In this document: positions 40,270-51,211 of the stretch, one piece after another
How the letters are laid out: every line of letters starts with the position of its first letter
Position numbering within the stretch: the stretch's first letter is position 1
Assembly (NCBI GenBank): GCA_951640165.1
Contig: OX621252.1
Span: forward strand, 22,217,934-22,281,933
Length of the DNA stretch: 64,000 nt
Direction: 5' to 3'
DNA from: Pseudoips prasinana
Lineage: Eukaryota; Arthropoda; Insecta; Lepidoptera; Nolidae
Program-made: the position numbers and the translations under genes
The notes under the pieces: generated by a model
Database searches by the model: none
Told to the model about the DNA's origin: nothing
The model's input: the letters and a program-made list of their open reading frames with translations, nothing else

Positions 40270-40500
40270 ATAAAATTCAAATATCGATAACGGAAGGCTG
40301 GAGGGTTTCTTTCAAGTTTCGAATACTTCGGAATGTTCCGATTAATCGGTTTGGCGGCGAGTTAAAAATCGTTTAAACGCTACCTGAGCGGGGCAAGCCA
40401 ACCAATTGAATTATTAATGCAGCCTCCACAAACGGTGCGGGTACATATTTACTCGTCGCGTAAATAGATGCGCACACACCCAACACGCGTTTTCTGAGAA
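40270..40500. promoter_or_regulatory. Candidate conserved noncoding element
   Basis: Unique, locally GC-rich block with homeodomain-type cores (gattaatcgg, ccaattgaattattaatgc) and no repeat match. No reading frame is supported. Enhancer function is inference. Confidence 0.3.
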
Positions 40501-40611
40501 GTATAAGCAAGGAAAGTAGATAAATCAGCAATTAAAAACTTATCACTTTTTTTTCTGTTCTCCTTTCATATATACTGTGTTATTTATCTAGTATTATTTA
40601 TAGTATTTGAG

Positions 40612-40830
40612 GTGCTCATAGCCAGTTTCACTCATCAGTCCGTAAGTGATCGTCGAAGGTAAGCGTAACCGACAAACTAGTTTCATTTTTGAGCGTCTCC
40701 GTGCTTCGGAGGGCCCGTTAAGATGTCGGTCCCGGTTGTTCTTGTTAGAAGACAGACGTTAAGCCATGTCCGAGTCCAACTGGGCCGTTTGAACAAGTCT
40801 AACACCAGGATAACCACTGCCCATACGATA
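40612..40830 (+). mobile_element. 5S rRNA-derived SINE
   Basis: gaggtgctcatagccagttt, ccgtaagtgatcgtcgaagg, taagcg, ttttgagcgtctccgtgctt, gacgttaagccatgtccgag; the C-box region is deleted as in the 25258 copy. Confidence 0.6.
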
Positions 40831-41082
40831 AAGAATAATGTTAATGAGTATTGTTACCAGAACATTAGTATAACTAATGTTTATATTTGGCGTTCTGAAT
40901 TATAGACTCATAATTATTATAAAAATTAATACGTTTCAATAAAAACTTTATAAAGACACTAGCTGTTGTCTCACATTAAATTATATATAAAAAGTTCATT
41001 CTATTCATGGCAAGCTCTTTGGTAGGATATGATTACGTGCTAATTGTGTTAAAGTCAAATGGCTATACTATTAACATACATA

Positions 41083-41223
41083 GTACAGACGCCAGCAAAT
41101 CAAGCTACCCCAATCTGTCAAATTTCCCCAATTGAATGTGAACCTTATGCTTACGTGATAAAGTTGAAAATCTATAAAAGAAATTTGACAGATTGGGGTA
41201 GCTGGATGTGCTGGCGTCTGTAC
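41083..41223. mobile_element. TA-target MITE (family M1), opposite orientation
   Basis: GTACAGACGCCAGCAAATCA...GATGTGCTGGCGTCTGTAC. The central asymmetric part (ccccaattgaatgtgaacct) is inverted relative to the 35297 copy, so copies were inserted in both orientations. Confidence 0.85.
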
Positions 41224-41734
41224 ATAAAAAAATAACATAGGGAATATGACGCGGCTTCTCACGAAAAAGTATACGAACAGTGTAGTCAGCTAAAGTATTT
41301 ATTAAAGGTAGAAATAACATTTTAATGAAAGACTCTTAATGTCAGTCTGGTATTAATAAATTTGACAAATGAATAAGTTTACTCTACGTGGGATCTGGGA
41401 TCTAACTTCTATCATCAGCAAAGACCCAGAGTAGCTTTTTTATTAACACCATTGTTCTTGAGCATTAAGCAGAATTCTTTTAAGGAATTTAGATTATTTA
41501 CTATTCTTTAAACGTATTATTTTTCGAATAAGAACAATATACAGAAAATGCTTAGTTATCATATATATTTAGTAAAAAATTTAATCTTTTATATTTTAAT
41601 ATTTAATACACTAGATCATATAGTGAAAATATATACGAGTATACTCAAATAACTCATATCTAAAACTTGCAGGAAAAAAATTGAATGGAAAGCCCATATA
41701 TTTTCAATATATCCCCTTAAGTTACTAGTTAGAA

Positions 41735-41842
41735 ATTATTATTAGAACTTAAATCTGGAGGCTACTTCGGGCGGGATATATTTGTGTAGATACAAATATA
41801 TACTGCCAGATGTAGCCTCCAGATTTAAGTACTAATAATAAT
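41735..41842. repeat. Hairpin with 30-bp arms
   Basis: attattagaacttaaatctg, gaggctac pairs with gtagcctccagatttaagta, ctaataat. A second stem (atatatttgtg with tacaaatatat) forms the loop region. Confidence 0.75.
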
Positions 41843-41961
41843 TTATATTAATAATAATTATTTTAAATTTAATTACTAATTATTATTTAAAAACACAGAT
41901 ACTTTAAAATATAATAGACGTTTTTAAGGTTTCCTTGGTCTGCTTTTAAGCATCCAACATA

Positions 41962-42020
41962 AACGGAGAATACTTGTTACCTAAAAAAGTCTGTATTTTT
42001 AGGTAACTAGTATTCTCCGT
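41962..42020. repeat. Hairpin with 25-bp arms
   Basis: acggagaatacttgttacct with aggtaactagtattctccgt, one or two mismatches, loop about 8 bases. Confidence 0.75.
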
Positions 42021-42029
42021 AATTAAAAT

Positions 42030-42284
42030 TAAAGTACTAATAATTTCGTAACTTAAGGGGACAGATTGAAAATTTTGTGGGTTTGCAATCAACATTTTAC
42101 GTCGTACTAACCCCCTGGCTCAGACATTTGTAAAATTGAGGGAACACATGGATGTAGGTAACGCTGGAATAGTTGGAAATAGTTATACTTGAGGTAATAA
42201 ACATTTTGTCGCAGTAATTATTTTTAAAATATCAAAAGTATACACTTTTCCAGTATACTATAATCGCGTTCTTGTACACAATAC
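42030..42284. other. Unique DNA, nothing recognised
   Basis: No frame or repeat supported. Confidence 0.3.
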
Positions 42285-42430
42285 GTACGTAAAAGGCCGT
42301 AGTTTTCCCGGTTGCGCGCGCCCCCTATATCTGTGTGAGTGACTTTTCATATGTGTGCGCAGGGTTGGCCTTTTGCGAGGGGGGGAGGAGGGAGGTACCT
42401 TACTAGGAACCGTAGAGTCGCTCTCTCTTC
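42285..42430. promoter_or_regulatory. CpG/GC-rich block, candidate regulatory DNA
   Basis: ggttgcgcgcgccccctata and a g-rich run (gcgagggggggaggagggag) stand out from the AT-rich background. No TATA or coding frame tied to it was found. Confidence 0.25.
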
Positions 42431-42824
42431 GTATTTGCCGACTTGTGCAATTAACAGCTCTTTATGAATATTCAACAAAGTCGAGATGCGAGTTTTTATA
42501 TTAATTGATGTGTAACTTACACGAAAACGACTTTTGTGGGCCACTTTTGTGTGTTTATTGTTAACATTCGACGTTTAACCGCTTTTTAATGTGAATTTCA
42601 ATTTTACAGCAGGTTTTAAAGTGGTTTTTTTTATGAAAATGGACACCTACATATGTATATCTGCATTAAATATGCTCTTCTACTTCTTTATACAGATATT
42701 TTTTAAGATATAGATAACTGATAAATGGCTTCCTATTCCTTTAGTAACTGAAAACTAATAACTATGTCAATTCGCGTTTGGGAACTTAAATCCAATACGA
42801 CACAGAGAAATAGCTTCAGTGTAT

Positions 42825-42878
42825 TATAAGTTTTAAGTCTTTGAAGTATGTATACTTCAAAGACTTAATACTTATAAC
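42825..42878. repeat. Hairpin with about 26-bp arms
   Basis: ttataagttttaagtctttg, aagtat pairs with atacttcaaagacttaatac, ttataa, with one mismatch, centred at 42850-42852. Confidence 0.75.
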
Positions 42879-43189
42879 ATGTACTAAATATACTTATACT
42901 ATAAAATGTATATGTCAGTGTGTCTTGGATCGTAGCCATTATTAAACAAGTCAACTGATTTAAAAAATCGCTTATACTTAAATCTAAAACTCAAACATTT
43001 ATGTAAAGATATTTCCTTAGTAACGTCAATAGCCTAACTATAACCACTTTAAACAAAGCTTACCTCCTTAAAGTGTGCTAAACTCCTATCTTACACAAAA
43101 CTGGCCATAAAAGGCCTTAAAATAATCCATTTTTCGATAAGAAAATGGTACATAATGTATGATTTGTACAACCAAGTCTACATTCACGC

Positions 43190-43470
43190 ATCTCATGGAA
43201 AACTGCGTTAGAAAGAGACCGCATTGCGTTCAAAGAGATGGCAACAACTGGGGATGAGACTATACTTTTCGTGACAAAACGATTTAACTCCGCGAGTAAC
43301 GAAACAGTGAAAACGAAGTTTAGGTGTATCAGCTTAAGGTTTAAATCTCTTTGGGGGTATGTGTGTGAGCATTGTGCGTGTATTAAGGCAGAAGAGTACG
43401 GACAACAAATATTGATTCGGTGGAGGGTGTGAGCGGGTGGGGCAGCCCAGAAGGGGGATGGAGGCGCACA
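43190..43470. promoter_or_regulatory. Unique GC-richer block
   Basis: No repeat match. It contains a 64-codon frame (43238-43432) without recognisable domain and a G-rich end (gagcgggtggggcagcccag). Could be regulatory or an unrecognised exon. Confidence 0.2.
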
Positions 43471-44084
43471 TAATTTGGACTAATTCCCTGTATGTTGACA
43501 CAAGCTTGTCTGGTCGTTCGGTTGCGGCCGATCAACTCGTCTTTTGCGCAACTTCAAAAGTTGTAAACTTATTGCGATGAAAGACATTTGTAAAAAGATT
43601 CGTGTAGCGACTTAAAGTAGTTCCATCGTTCATTGTAGAAACAAGACAATATTTTTTTGTCTTTCACTCATAAAAAAAGGCTTGCAGAAGTGCATCGGCA
43701 TTGTACCTTTATAAATAAATGCGTTAAGCCTTAATCACTTAGTGGAGGCAAAAACTTCTATATCTATAGGCTTTGACACTAATGACACAACACGTGAGTC
43801 CTGGGTAGCGTTTAATCGGTAGCAATATTTAGCTGCGCTGGAACATTCTAGCACTTTATGAGCTTGACCAGGAAAGACTCCAATTTACGAGATAAACGCC
43901 AGGTTAAACTCCAGCACGGTACTGGGTGTATGTACATATGTATGCCCATGTTATAGTCATAATAGCATCACTATCATATGGGTATACATACATGGGTATG
44001 TCGCAAGCGTCTTAGGCCTCGGTAGCCGCTTAGAACGATTGTTGTTGTTGTTGAGTAGAGTGTTATATCATCTGACTCCTTCGT

Positions 44085-44405
44085 TCACTGCCTCGTTGGT
44101 GGTAGCGCGTTAAGTCGTAGATAAGAAGGTCCTGTGTTAAAAACCCGGATCGGGACAAAAGTGATCTTGGAATTTTTCTGTTTGAAAATTTCTCAGTCCT
44201 AAGTCGCCCACGGGGGTGTAATACCGCCAATTCCATTACGCGCTCTTCGGGGTACGGGCCTCGAAGAGAATGCCATCGGTCTTCTTACAGTCCTGTCGCC
44301 GTCCCATCTGATCACGAGAGTGATGGAATAGACAGTGGCCCTGCGTTTGCACACACACTTGTGCACTATAATATGTCTCGTGCAGATGGCTTTCTCCATT
44401 AAGAC
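44085..44405 (+). mobile_element. tRNA-derived SINE, family E, rearranged
   Basis: Head cactgcctcgttggtggtag matches the family head seen reverse at 47330. The middle (gggggtgtaataccgccaat) is inverted relative to the 46950 and 60012 copies; the end (gtttgcacacacacttgtgc, actataatatgtctcgtgca) is normal. Confidence 0.55.
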
Positions 44406-44697
44406 TGGGATTATTATTATTACCTTCATAAATATTCATACAAAAATGTGCTTAAAAAACATTTTAAAGTGTCAGCCATAGCGGCCAAACGCTACGAAGT
44501 CTAGCCATGTGGACGTCATCGCGTTTTTTGTTTTCACTTGAATCTTCATCTGCATTCACATTTATTTTCCATTATGTGTCTATATTAACAAGTTAGTTGT
44601 TTTATAATATTTTGACAATCCACTATTTCATATTTTTTGCTATAACACCAAACAAATTCAATAAAAATCGATGTTCTATGTATGTTCTATATATGCT

Positions 44698-44949
44698 GTG
44701 TGGTGACGGCGCGGAAATATCAGACAGAATAACATCATCCCATCTCATACCGTGGGGGTCGTAGAAGTCGACCCGAGGGAGTGTCTGCCAGAGGACGGGC
44801 AGCAGCGTCTCTCTGAGTACTATTACCATCATACTGCGATCGCCAACCCGTCTGCCAAGCGTGACGATAATGACATATCCCCTCAAGATTATTTGGGGAG
44901 GATTTTGTCCAGCAGTGGACTTATAACAGTTGTTATGATGATGATAATG
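44698..44949 (+). repeat. Dispersed repeat family D (opposite orientation)
   Basis: gtggtgacggcgcggaaata, gtgggggtcgtagaagtcga, ctgccagaggacgggcagca, gaggattttgtccagcagtg, then gatgatgataatg. Confidence 0.6.
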
Positions 44950-44999
44950 TATGTTCCCTATGGATTATACAACGATGGGAAATATTCTATACCTGTTTA

Positions 45000-45820
45000 A
45001 AGCCCCATCAGCTAGGACTAATATCTTAAAATTTTCACCACTTAGTACCTTATTAAAGATACTCAATGAAGTGTCCCAAAGACTTGACATCTTTACTTGT
45101 ACACTGGCGGAATTTATGAGAGTGACTCTTGATTACTTGACATAATTGTAAGGATTTATGTTATTTAATAATTTTATAATAACACTTAATTATAATGTAT
45201 AAAAATAATGTATCTTCAATGTAATAATGTTAAATTTAATTAATCTTCTTTGTTAATAACATGATATGTTTTAGATTAGTGGTGTTATAAATAATTAACG
45301 CATTGGGTGTAAACCTGTCATATTAATTATATGGTGTTAAATTAATAAATAAATAAAATAATTCTATTCTAGCGTGTCAAACGTGAACGTGTCCCCCCCT
45401 CCCCTACTACCTCAGTTCACACATGTTTCTGGTTCATTCTCCGCTAAGGACAACCATATATTATTACATATTAGTATTCCTATACTGCAACCTCATATCA
45501 ACTTCAATATAATTGTATGGGTTCGCGTACCAAAGTAAAACATAAAAAAAATCCTTCAAATAATTATTTGTTTAGTAATTTGAAGGGAGCTTTTATATTC
45601 CGGAACATTGCTATACAATCATAAAATAAATTATCTGCGTAACATACTTCAATATCACAATTAAATTACTCTTTCTAGGAAAAATATATCAAGGCTTCAA
45701 TGCTGAAAATACGTGGGTGTACGCTCCCAGCAATAGAAAATATCCAGGAAATATTAATTTATGTTTATAAAACGGTTTATCAGAAAATCTTTTAGCTATT
45801 TTTGGCCACATGTAAGACAG
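45000..45820. other. AT-rich DNA, nothing recognised
   Basis: A C-rich run (gtccccccctcccctac) at 45392-45408 is the only striking feature. Confidence 0.3.
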
Positions 45821-45821
45821 T

Positions 45822-45902
45822 GTACAGACGCCAGCACATCTGGTGTAGCTTGATGTGCCGTGGCCGTGTGTGAATGATGTCCCAGGATATTATTACTATA
45901 TT
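45822..45902 (+). mobile_element. MITE M1 fragment fused to a SINE A tail
   Basis: gtacagacgccagcacatct, tgtagcttgatgtgc is a MITE end pair with its core deleted; it joins directly to gtggccgtgtgtgaatgatg, tcccaggatattattac, the SINE A 3' end. Confidence 0.6.
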
Positions 45903-46209
45903 ATGTTGGTCGTTGGACTGTGACTTCTTAAGAGAATTAGGCAGATAATTTAATAGGCAGACACGTACCTCAGGCCTCTAATATGAGAATGGAAAACAAT
46001 CCATCGTCAGTAGCACTTAGTGTATGCTTACGAATATCGACATGCATAATTCATACACATATGTCTGCAGGGCCTGATTTACCCATAGGCTTATTAGGCT
46101 TGAGCAAGAACCTTGAGGAGGCAGTGACAATTAAGGAATTAATATATTTTTTTTTAATACCCAGCGATATTACTGGCCCTTTAGATATTGGATTAAATTT
46201 ATGGATTTT

Positions 46210-46575
46210 TGCACTAAATATGGTCTAGCCTGTTGGTCTAAAGGTACGTGACCCTGACGATAGATCGATTCCCACCCAGGACAAATCTTTGTATAATGAG
46301 TACGATTATTTGTTCCATGTCTGGGTAAAATTGATCTATAATATTTATATATTTTTGCATTAAAAATGGACTAGCCTGTTGGTCTAGAGGTAAGTGACCC
46401 TGACGAAAGATCGATTCCCACCCAGGACAAATCTTTGTAATGAGTACGATTATTTGTTCTATGTGGGTGTAATTGACCCACAATATTTATGTATTTAGAA
46501 ATACATATTTATGTATGTTTATAAGTTGTCTGGTTGCCATATAGCCTCTGCCTAGTTTGGGATCAGATAGCAGTT
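46210..46575 (+). mobile_element. SINE A variant with duplicated 5' module
   Basis: The head tctagcctgttggtctaaag (46223) and its body through taatatttatatatttttgc repeat at 46356 with an offset of about 146 bp. The second unit continues into the 3' module (cctctgcctagtttgggatc). Confidence 0.7.
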
Positions 46576-46949
46576 TATCGTTTGCGCCTATTTATTTATT
46601 TCTTTTTTAAGCTATTTACACAGACAACCAAGTAAACAAAATATTACTAGAGAGCCTCATAAAACGAGAGAATTGCAACTAGTGAAGCCAGCTGCATAAG
46701 CACGGAGGATCGATTTTAAGGGCCCTAAGTGATATTTGATTCCAATCCTTTTCCCTCGTTCCTACAAGATCCGTATAATAAACTACTACAGATATTGGCT
46801 ACGATTACTATTTAACATTATATCTCGCTTATTTTCTGACTTGCTTGGTACCTAACTACTTATTTCGATACTATCTACTACTCAGATCTACTTAGTACGA
46901 TCTTATGAAGGGCATAAAAAGCCAGTTAAGCCTTCGTAATTACCGCTGA

Positions 46950-47345
46950 ATATCCCCCAGATACTGCCTGCATTTATATAATAATGCCCTCCTAGCCGAA
47001 TTTCGGCCACGGCGGCCAGTCTCATCAGAGCCATCAACGCGAGACATATTATGGTGCACAATTGTGTATGCAAACACAAGAGCACTTTCTATTCCATCAC
47101 TCTCATGATCCGATGGGACGCCTAGCGACACGACCGAAAAGAGGTGAAGTAGGTACAGGACCAACGGCTTTACGTGCTCTCCGAGGCACAAGGGTATAAT
47201 ACCGCCAACTCCCAGACTTCGGGCTGTGATTTTTCTTTTTACAGAAAAGTCCCAAAACCTTTTGCCCCGAACCGGAATTGGAACCAAGGACCTCGTTCTC
47301 TGCCAGGAACGCGCTAACGCTAGACCAACGAGGCAGTCGTGTCTG
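46950..47345 (-). mobile_element. tRNA-derived SINE, family E (longest copy)
   Basis: Minus-strand head tgcctcgttggtctagcgtt, B box GGTTCCAATTCCGG, then cagcccgaagtctgggagtt, ggcggtatta, ccgttggtcctg, catcggatcatgagagtgat and gactggccgccgtggccgaa. About 390 bp. Confidence 0.65.
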
Positions 47346-47365
47346 CAGTAAAAATAAGCATTAAG

Positions 47366-47502
47366 CAGGTACACCCGGCTACATATCAAGCTAGCTGTTT
47401 TCTATTTTCTATATTCTATTTATATTCTGGAGTTGTTTTAGCTTGATATGTAGCCGGGTGTACCTACCAGGCTACATATCAAGCTATACAACTCCAGAAT
47501 AA
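47366..47502. repeat. Triple-arm inverted repeat
   Basis: The core ggctacatatcaagcta occurs at 47377 (+), 47439-47455 (-) and 47470 (+). The middle arm can pair with either side: with the left through ggtacacccggctacatatc, or with the right through attctggagttgttttagct/actccagaat. Confidence 0.75.
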
Positions 47503-47802
47503 GCTGATCTCGCGTTGTATAAGATTTCCATACACTGAGAGGTCAGCTTATATTGGAAATGTATAGCTGAAATTCACCAGTGACAGACAAACGTTGCTGC
47601 GTATGTGTTTTTCGTTCGAACGATTCGCGTGACGCTCGTTCCAGTTGAATCCAGTCAAAGCTTGTGTTAGGTCTGCGTGTCTATGCAACGTGAATAGGTA
47701 CTTAGTTACTACTTTAGCGTGTTGCACAGCATATTAACAGTCACGCTAAGTGTACCAGCCAGACTTAAAAGCTACCGCTACTTGGATATGTTGGCGATTT
47801 CT

Positions 47803-47889
47803 TGGAACGAAGTTCCTTATCGCGCGTTGTGAAAAAAAAATCTTACGAAAAGTTGTCACGACACTTTTTGCAGCTGTGCGGCGTGCGCA

Positions 47890-47935
<46 letters not shown>

Positions 47936-48060
47936 ATTTCTTTTTCGCATTGAACAGTGTGGTGTCGCGACGATTATTTATGTTGAGTGTATACAGGTTT
48001 TTGTACATAAAATAATAAGATATAACTTCGTTCCATCCGGGTGTCCCTTGACACCTCTCA
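47803..48060 (+). repeat. Repeat H copy 1, possible TIR element
   Basis: TGGAACGAAGTT at the left and AACTTCGTTCCA near 48024-48035 form 12-bp inverted ends. The body includes ttgtcacgacactttttgca and gtggtgtcgcgacgattatt. Homology with copy 2 continues about 24 bp beyond the right inverted end, so true termini are uncertain. Confidence 0.55.
47894..47927. repeat. (CT)n microsatellite
   Basis: About 17 TC units inside repeat H. Confidence 0.9.
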
Positions 48061-48061
48061 T

Positions 48062-48185
48062 TTTACTTTATGGGCAGTGGTTGCTAGTGTCACAGTTGTT
48101 CAAGCCGCCCAGTCGTCCTCTAAGATGGCTTAACAACTACAAGTATGAACCACGGTAATGCTCAGAAATTAAACCACTTTCTAAG
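48062..48185 (-). mobile_element. 5S-derived SINE, 3' part (reverse)
   Basis: tttatgggcagtggttgcta, gttgttcaagccgcccag, ggcttaacaactac, ctcagaaattaaaccacttt match the reverse family order. Confidence 0.55.
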
Positions 48186-48537
48186 TAGCATTTAATAAAT
48201 AATAGGATTGACATAATCCCCGCATAATTGTCCTTGTTGCAATTATTATGATATTTACGTAATCTATGTTTATACATCTATACCTATAGATTTTATCGTT
48301 TTTTTTTCGTAGTCGTCATAGTGCAACTAGCGTGTTTTTTCTTAATTGCTTCAAGGTTGACTGGCAGAAAGTAGGTAGTAAGTCCGCCTCCAAACATTAC
48401 TGTGCCATCCATCCAAAATTTAAGTGCTTGGCACTTGTCTGTGTAGCATTCTCCATTTATGCCGTTGTAGAGCCATCTCTTTTACTTCTTGGTAACTGTC
48501 CACTTGTAAGTTTTCTTTAAGTTGATCAGTAAACTTT

Positions 48538-48644
48538 TGGAACGAAGTTCCTTATCGCGCGTTGTGAAAGGGGGCTAGACGGAAAAAATTCTTACGAAAA
48601 GTTGTCACGACACTTTTTGCAGCTGTGCGGCGTGCGCATGTTTC

Positions 48645-48680
<36 letters not shown>

Positions 48681-48830
48681 ATAGAAATCAAGCCAGATAT
48701 TTTCATTTCTATTTCGCATTGAACAGTGTGGTGTCGCGACGATTATTTTTGTGGAGTGTATACAGGTTTTTTGTACATAATAAATAATAAAAAATAACTT
48801 CGTTCCATCCGGGTGTCCTTTGACATCTCT
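48538..48830 (+). repeat. Repeat H copy 2
   Basis: Same left end TGGAACGAAGTTCC and same order as copy 1, with an extra gggggctagacgg near the start and a (tctg)/(tc) tract at 48646-48680. Spaced about 735 bp from copy 1 in the same orientation. Confidence 0.6.
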
Positions 48831-49007
48831 CAAGTCTTTCTCTATTTCTTCTTGTGTCATTACTGTGCATTAAAATTAAAATCAATGAATTATAGAACAT
48901 TATTTATGGTTTAACGCGACTTACATTTTTATTTTCCCGAGGTTTGACCAATTGCATTTTTCGGGACCGATAATATTGTATAATTATATATTTAGCTATT
49001 ACTTACT

Positions 49008-49240
49008 AACTTATCGTATGGGCAGTGGTCGCCCAGTAGGCCTCTGACAAGGCTTAACGACTGTTGCCTAATGACTACAACCGGGACTGCCAGCTTAACG
49101 TGCCCTCCGAAGCATGGAGACGCTCAGAATTTAACTCACTTTGATGGTCAACCATCTTTGGACTGACCGCGAGCCTAGGTGCTTAACCCGCCGATCACTT
49201 CGGAGCAGTGAGAGTAACATGCTGTGAGTGCCTCAGTAAC
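49008..49240 (-). mobile_element. 5S rRNA-derived SINE (reverse, long)
   Basis: ttatcgtatgggcagtggtc, gcctctgacaaggcttaacg, atggagacgctcagaattta, ctgaccgcgagcctaggtgc, ttaacccgccgatcacttcg: the last two contain the reversed 5S-like A-box region. Confidence 0.65.
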
Positions 49241-49544
49241 GGCTTTTCATCAAGTGAGCCATATGCATATTTTTCAACTAGGTAGTATAAAAATTAAGGT
49301 CTAACAAAACGGGGTCGTCTGGCGTCGCTCGTATCTACGTACAGTTCAATGATCGTTATAAGTCGCTCATTATTTCAAAAGAAAACCGTATCTCTGTCAT
49401 AATTAAGTATAGTTCCCGATGTTATTATTCCCTTACTAAGGTAATACTCGACGCAACAGCCGGCCGTGTATACCAGGCTGTATAGGGTTGTCAATAATCT
49501 GGTTTTCCTCAAAATATCCAAAAGTATCCTTATTTATGTAAGAG

Positions 49545-49615
49545 AGAGACAAACGAGCAAGTGGGTAACCTGATGGAAAGTGATTATGTCGCAGATGCGT
49601 TGCCGGACTTAAAAA
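49545..49615 (-). mobile_element. Non-LTR 3' end fragment
   Basis: gacaaacgagcaagtgggta, acctgatggaaagtgattat is the reverse of the 28005 copy. Confidence 0.45.
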
Positions 49616-49659
49616 AAAGTCAGCGAACAAGAGTTGCCGAACCTTCCCCCCAACCTGAT

Positions 49660-49805
49660 GAGTTCTGGTTACCTTATTAACACAACATTAAGTTATTAAT
49701 GTTATTATAAAGGAATGTAATCTTTAAGGTGCTTCCCCAGTCTGGCTGCTCTTTGAGCGAATTAACGCTCTTTCCTACCTCTCTTAAATACCTGTCCTAC
49801 TGATG
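49660..49805 (+). repeat. Dispersed repeat G
   Basis: ataaaggaatgtaatcttta, ggtgcttccccagtctggct, gctctttgagcgaattaac recurs inverted at 59838-59945. Confidence 0.55.
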
Positions 49806-49827
49806 GTTGGATATTTGTCTCTCAGAT

Positions 49828-49945
49828 GTGGCGCAGCGATTAAGACAATCGCCTCACCACTTCGTGTCTCGAATTCGACTCTCGAGGCCCATAAGTAATT
49901 GTTCTTAGTCTTGGTGTGCTTTGTGGCCGTTAATTATATACGTTA
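49828..49945 (+). mobile_element. SINE family C, 5' part
   Basis: gtggcgcagcgattaagaca head and tcgcctcaccacttcgtgtc; B box decayed (gaattcgactctcgagg). Confidence 0.6.
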
Positions 49946-49949
49946 TCTT

Positions 49950-50635
49950 TAAAAAAAGAAAATCAAACTCTACCTACGAAGCGAATTGGGTAAAAATTTA
50001 TTTTTTTGCATTATTCACACTACAAAAATTATTTTTGAGATTAGACTTAGTTGAAATTTTTTAAATGGAAATTCCTACCTCAGACACAGAATTAACAAAT
50101 AAACTATGACATGTGCTGCATTACGAGCTTGATAACTACAAGTGTATGTCAATCTTCGATGTCAATAAAAAAAATGCTGAACAAATTTCATTATTTCAAT
50201 AAATTTATCGCAGGTAACATCACGGGGTGTAGACAGTTTCTCAAATAATATAAGTAATTGTATATTAGTATAAGTACGTAAACTCTGGCTGCTGTACGTT
50301 TTCATATAGTTACCATTAATTTCCAATATTATTTGACAAGATTACTTCATAATTAATTGTGATATCAAAATAATAATTATATAACAACAATTTCAAAATA
50401 CAATGTAGAATTTATACATGTAGTCGTTTATCATTTATATTATACTTGAAGGTTTACGAGTTTTAATTGAGTATTACGGACTAATGGCAGCCCTTAGCAG
50501 ACTATACTTAGTAAAACGCAAACACGCGGCATCCGCTACACGCTTATCTCCCTGTACAAACGTTGCGCGTTGGCTGTATCTCAAAATATTTCCATATAAC
50601 GTAGGAATTTCTTAGTACTAGAGATAAAAAATAAA
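49950..50635. other. AT-rich DNA, nothing recognised
   Basis: No frame or repeat supported. Confidence 0.3.
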
Positions 50636-50639
50636 AAAT

Positions 50640-50960
50640 GGAGGGAAACTTACCAAGTGATGTCATTTTCGACCTTAAAGGAGTTTTTAATGTAGACTCT
50701 ACTTTTTAATGTCAATCTTATTTTTTGTGATATTTAAATTTAGAACGTTTTACTACATTTAAATAGCACAAAGAATAAGATTAGGATTTACTTTTGAGTG
50801 ATATTCAAATGTAGAAGGTATTTACTACTTTAAAATATCGTACATAATTTAGATTAGGATTAACTATTGAGTGATATTTAAATGTAGTACTAAATGTACT
50901 ACTACTACAATATAAGAAAAGGATTAAACTAAAGGTAAACTTGAAAATTGCTATAAGACA
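50640..50960. repeat. Diverged tandem repeat, unit about 75-90 bp
   Basis: tgatattcaaatgtagaagg (50801-) and tgatatttaaatgtagtact (50871-) with aagattaggatttac / agattaggattaac between them, plus a more diverged copy from 50729. Confidence 0.45.
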
Positions 50961-51211
50961 ATATGCTTTATATACATTTGAAAATTATAGTTTATTAAAG
51001 AAAATTTCAATATTAACCACAACGTTTGTTTACATATTGCCGAATTATTATTTTTCAGCTCATGTGATAGGCCGATTCTTAAACTAAATCTCACATATAA
51101 AGTAGTTTTAAATATCCATAGTGTTTTATTTAAATAGTTATTTAAGAAATACTAGCTTCTTATACGTAGATGGAAAAATAAAATAAAATTTTGAACAAAA
51201 TATGGTTTATC

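Noticed and set aside
46940..47389. 149-codon minus-strand frame
   Set aside because: Coincides with SINE family E and shows no known protein motif.
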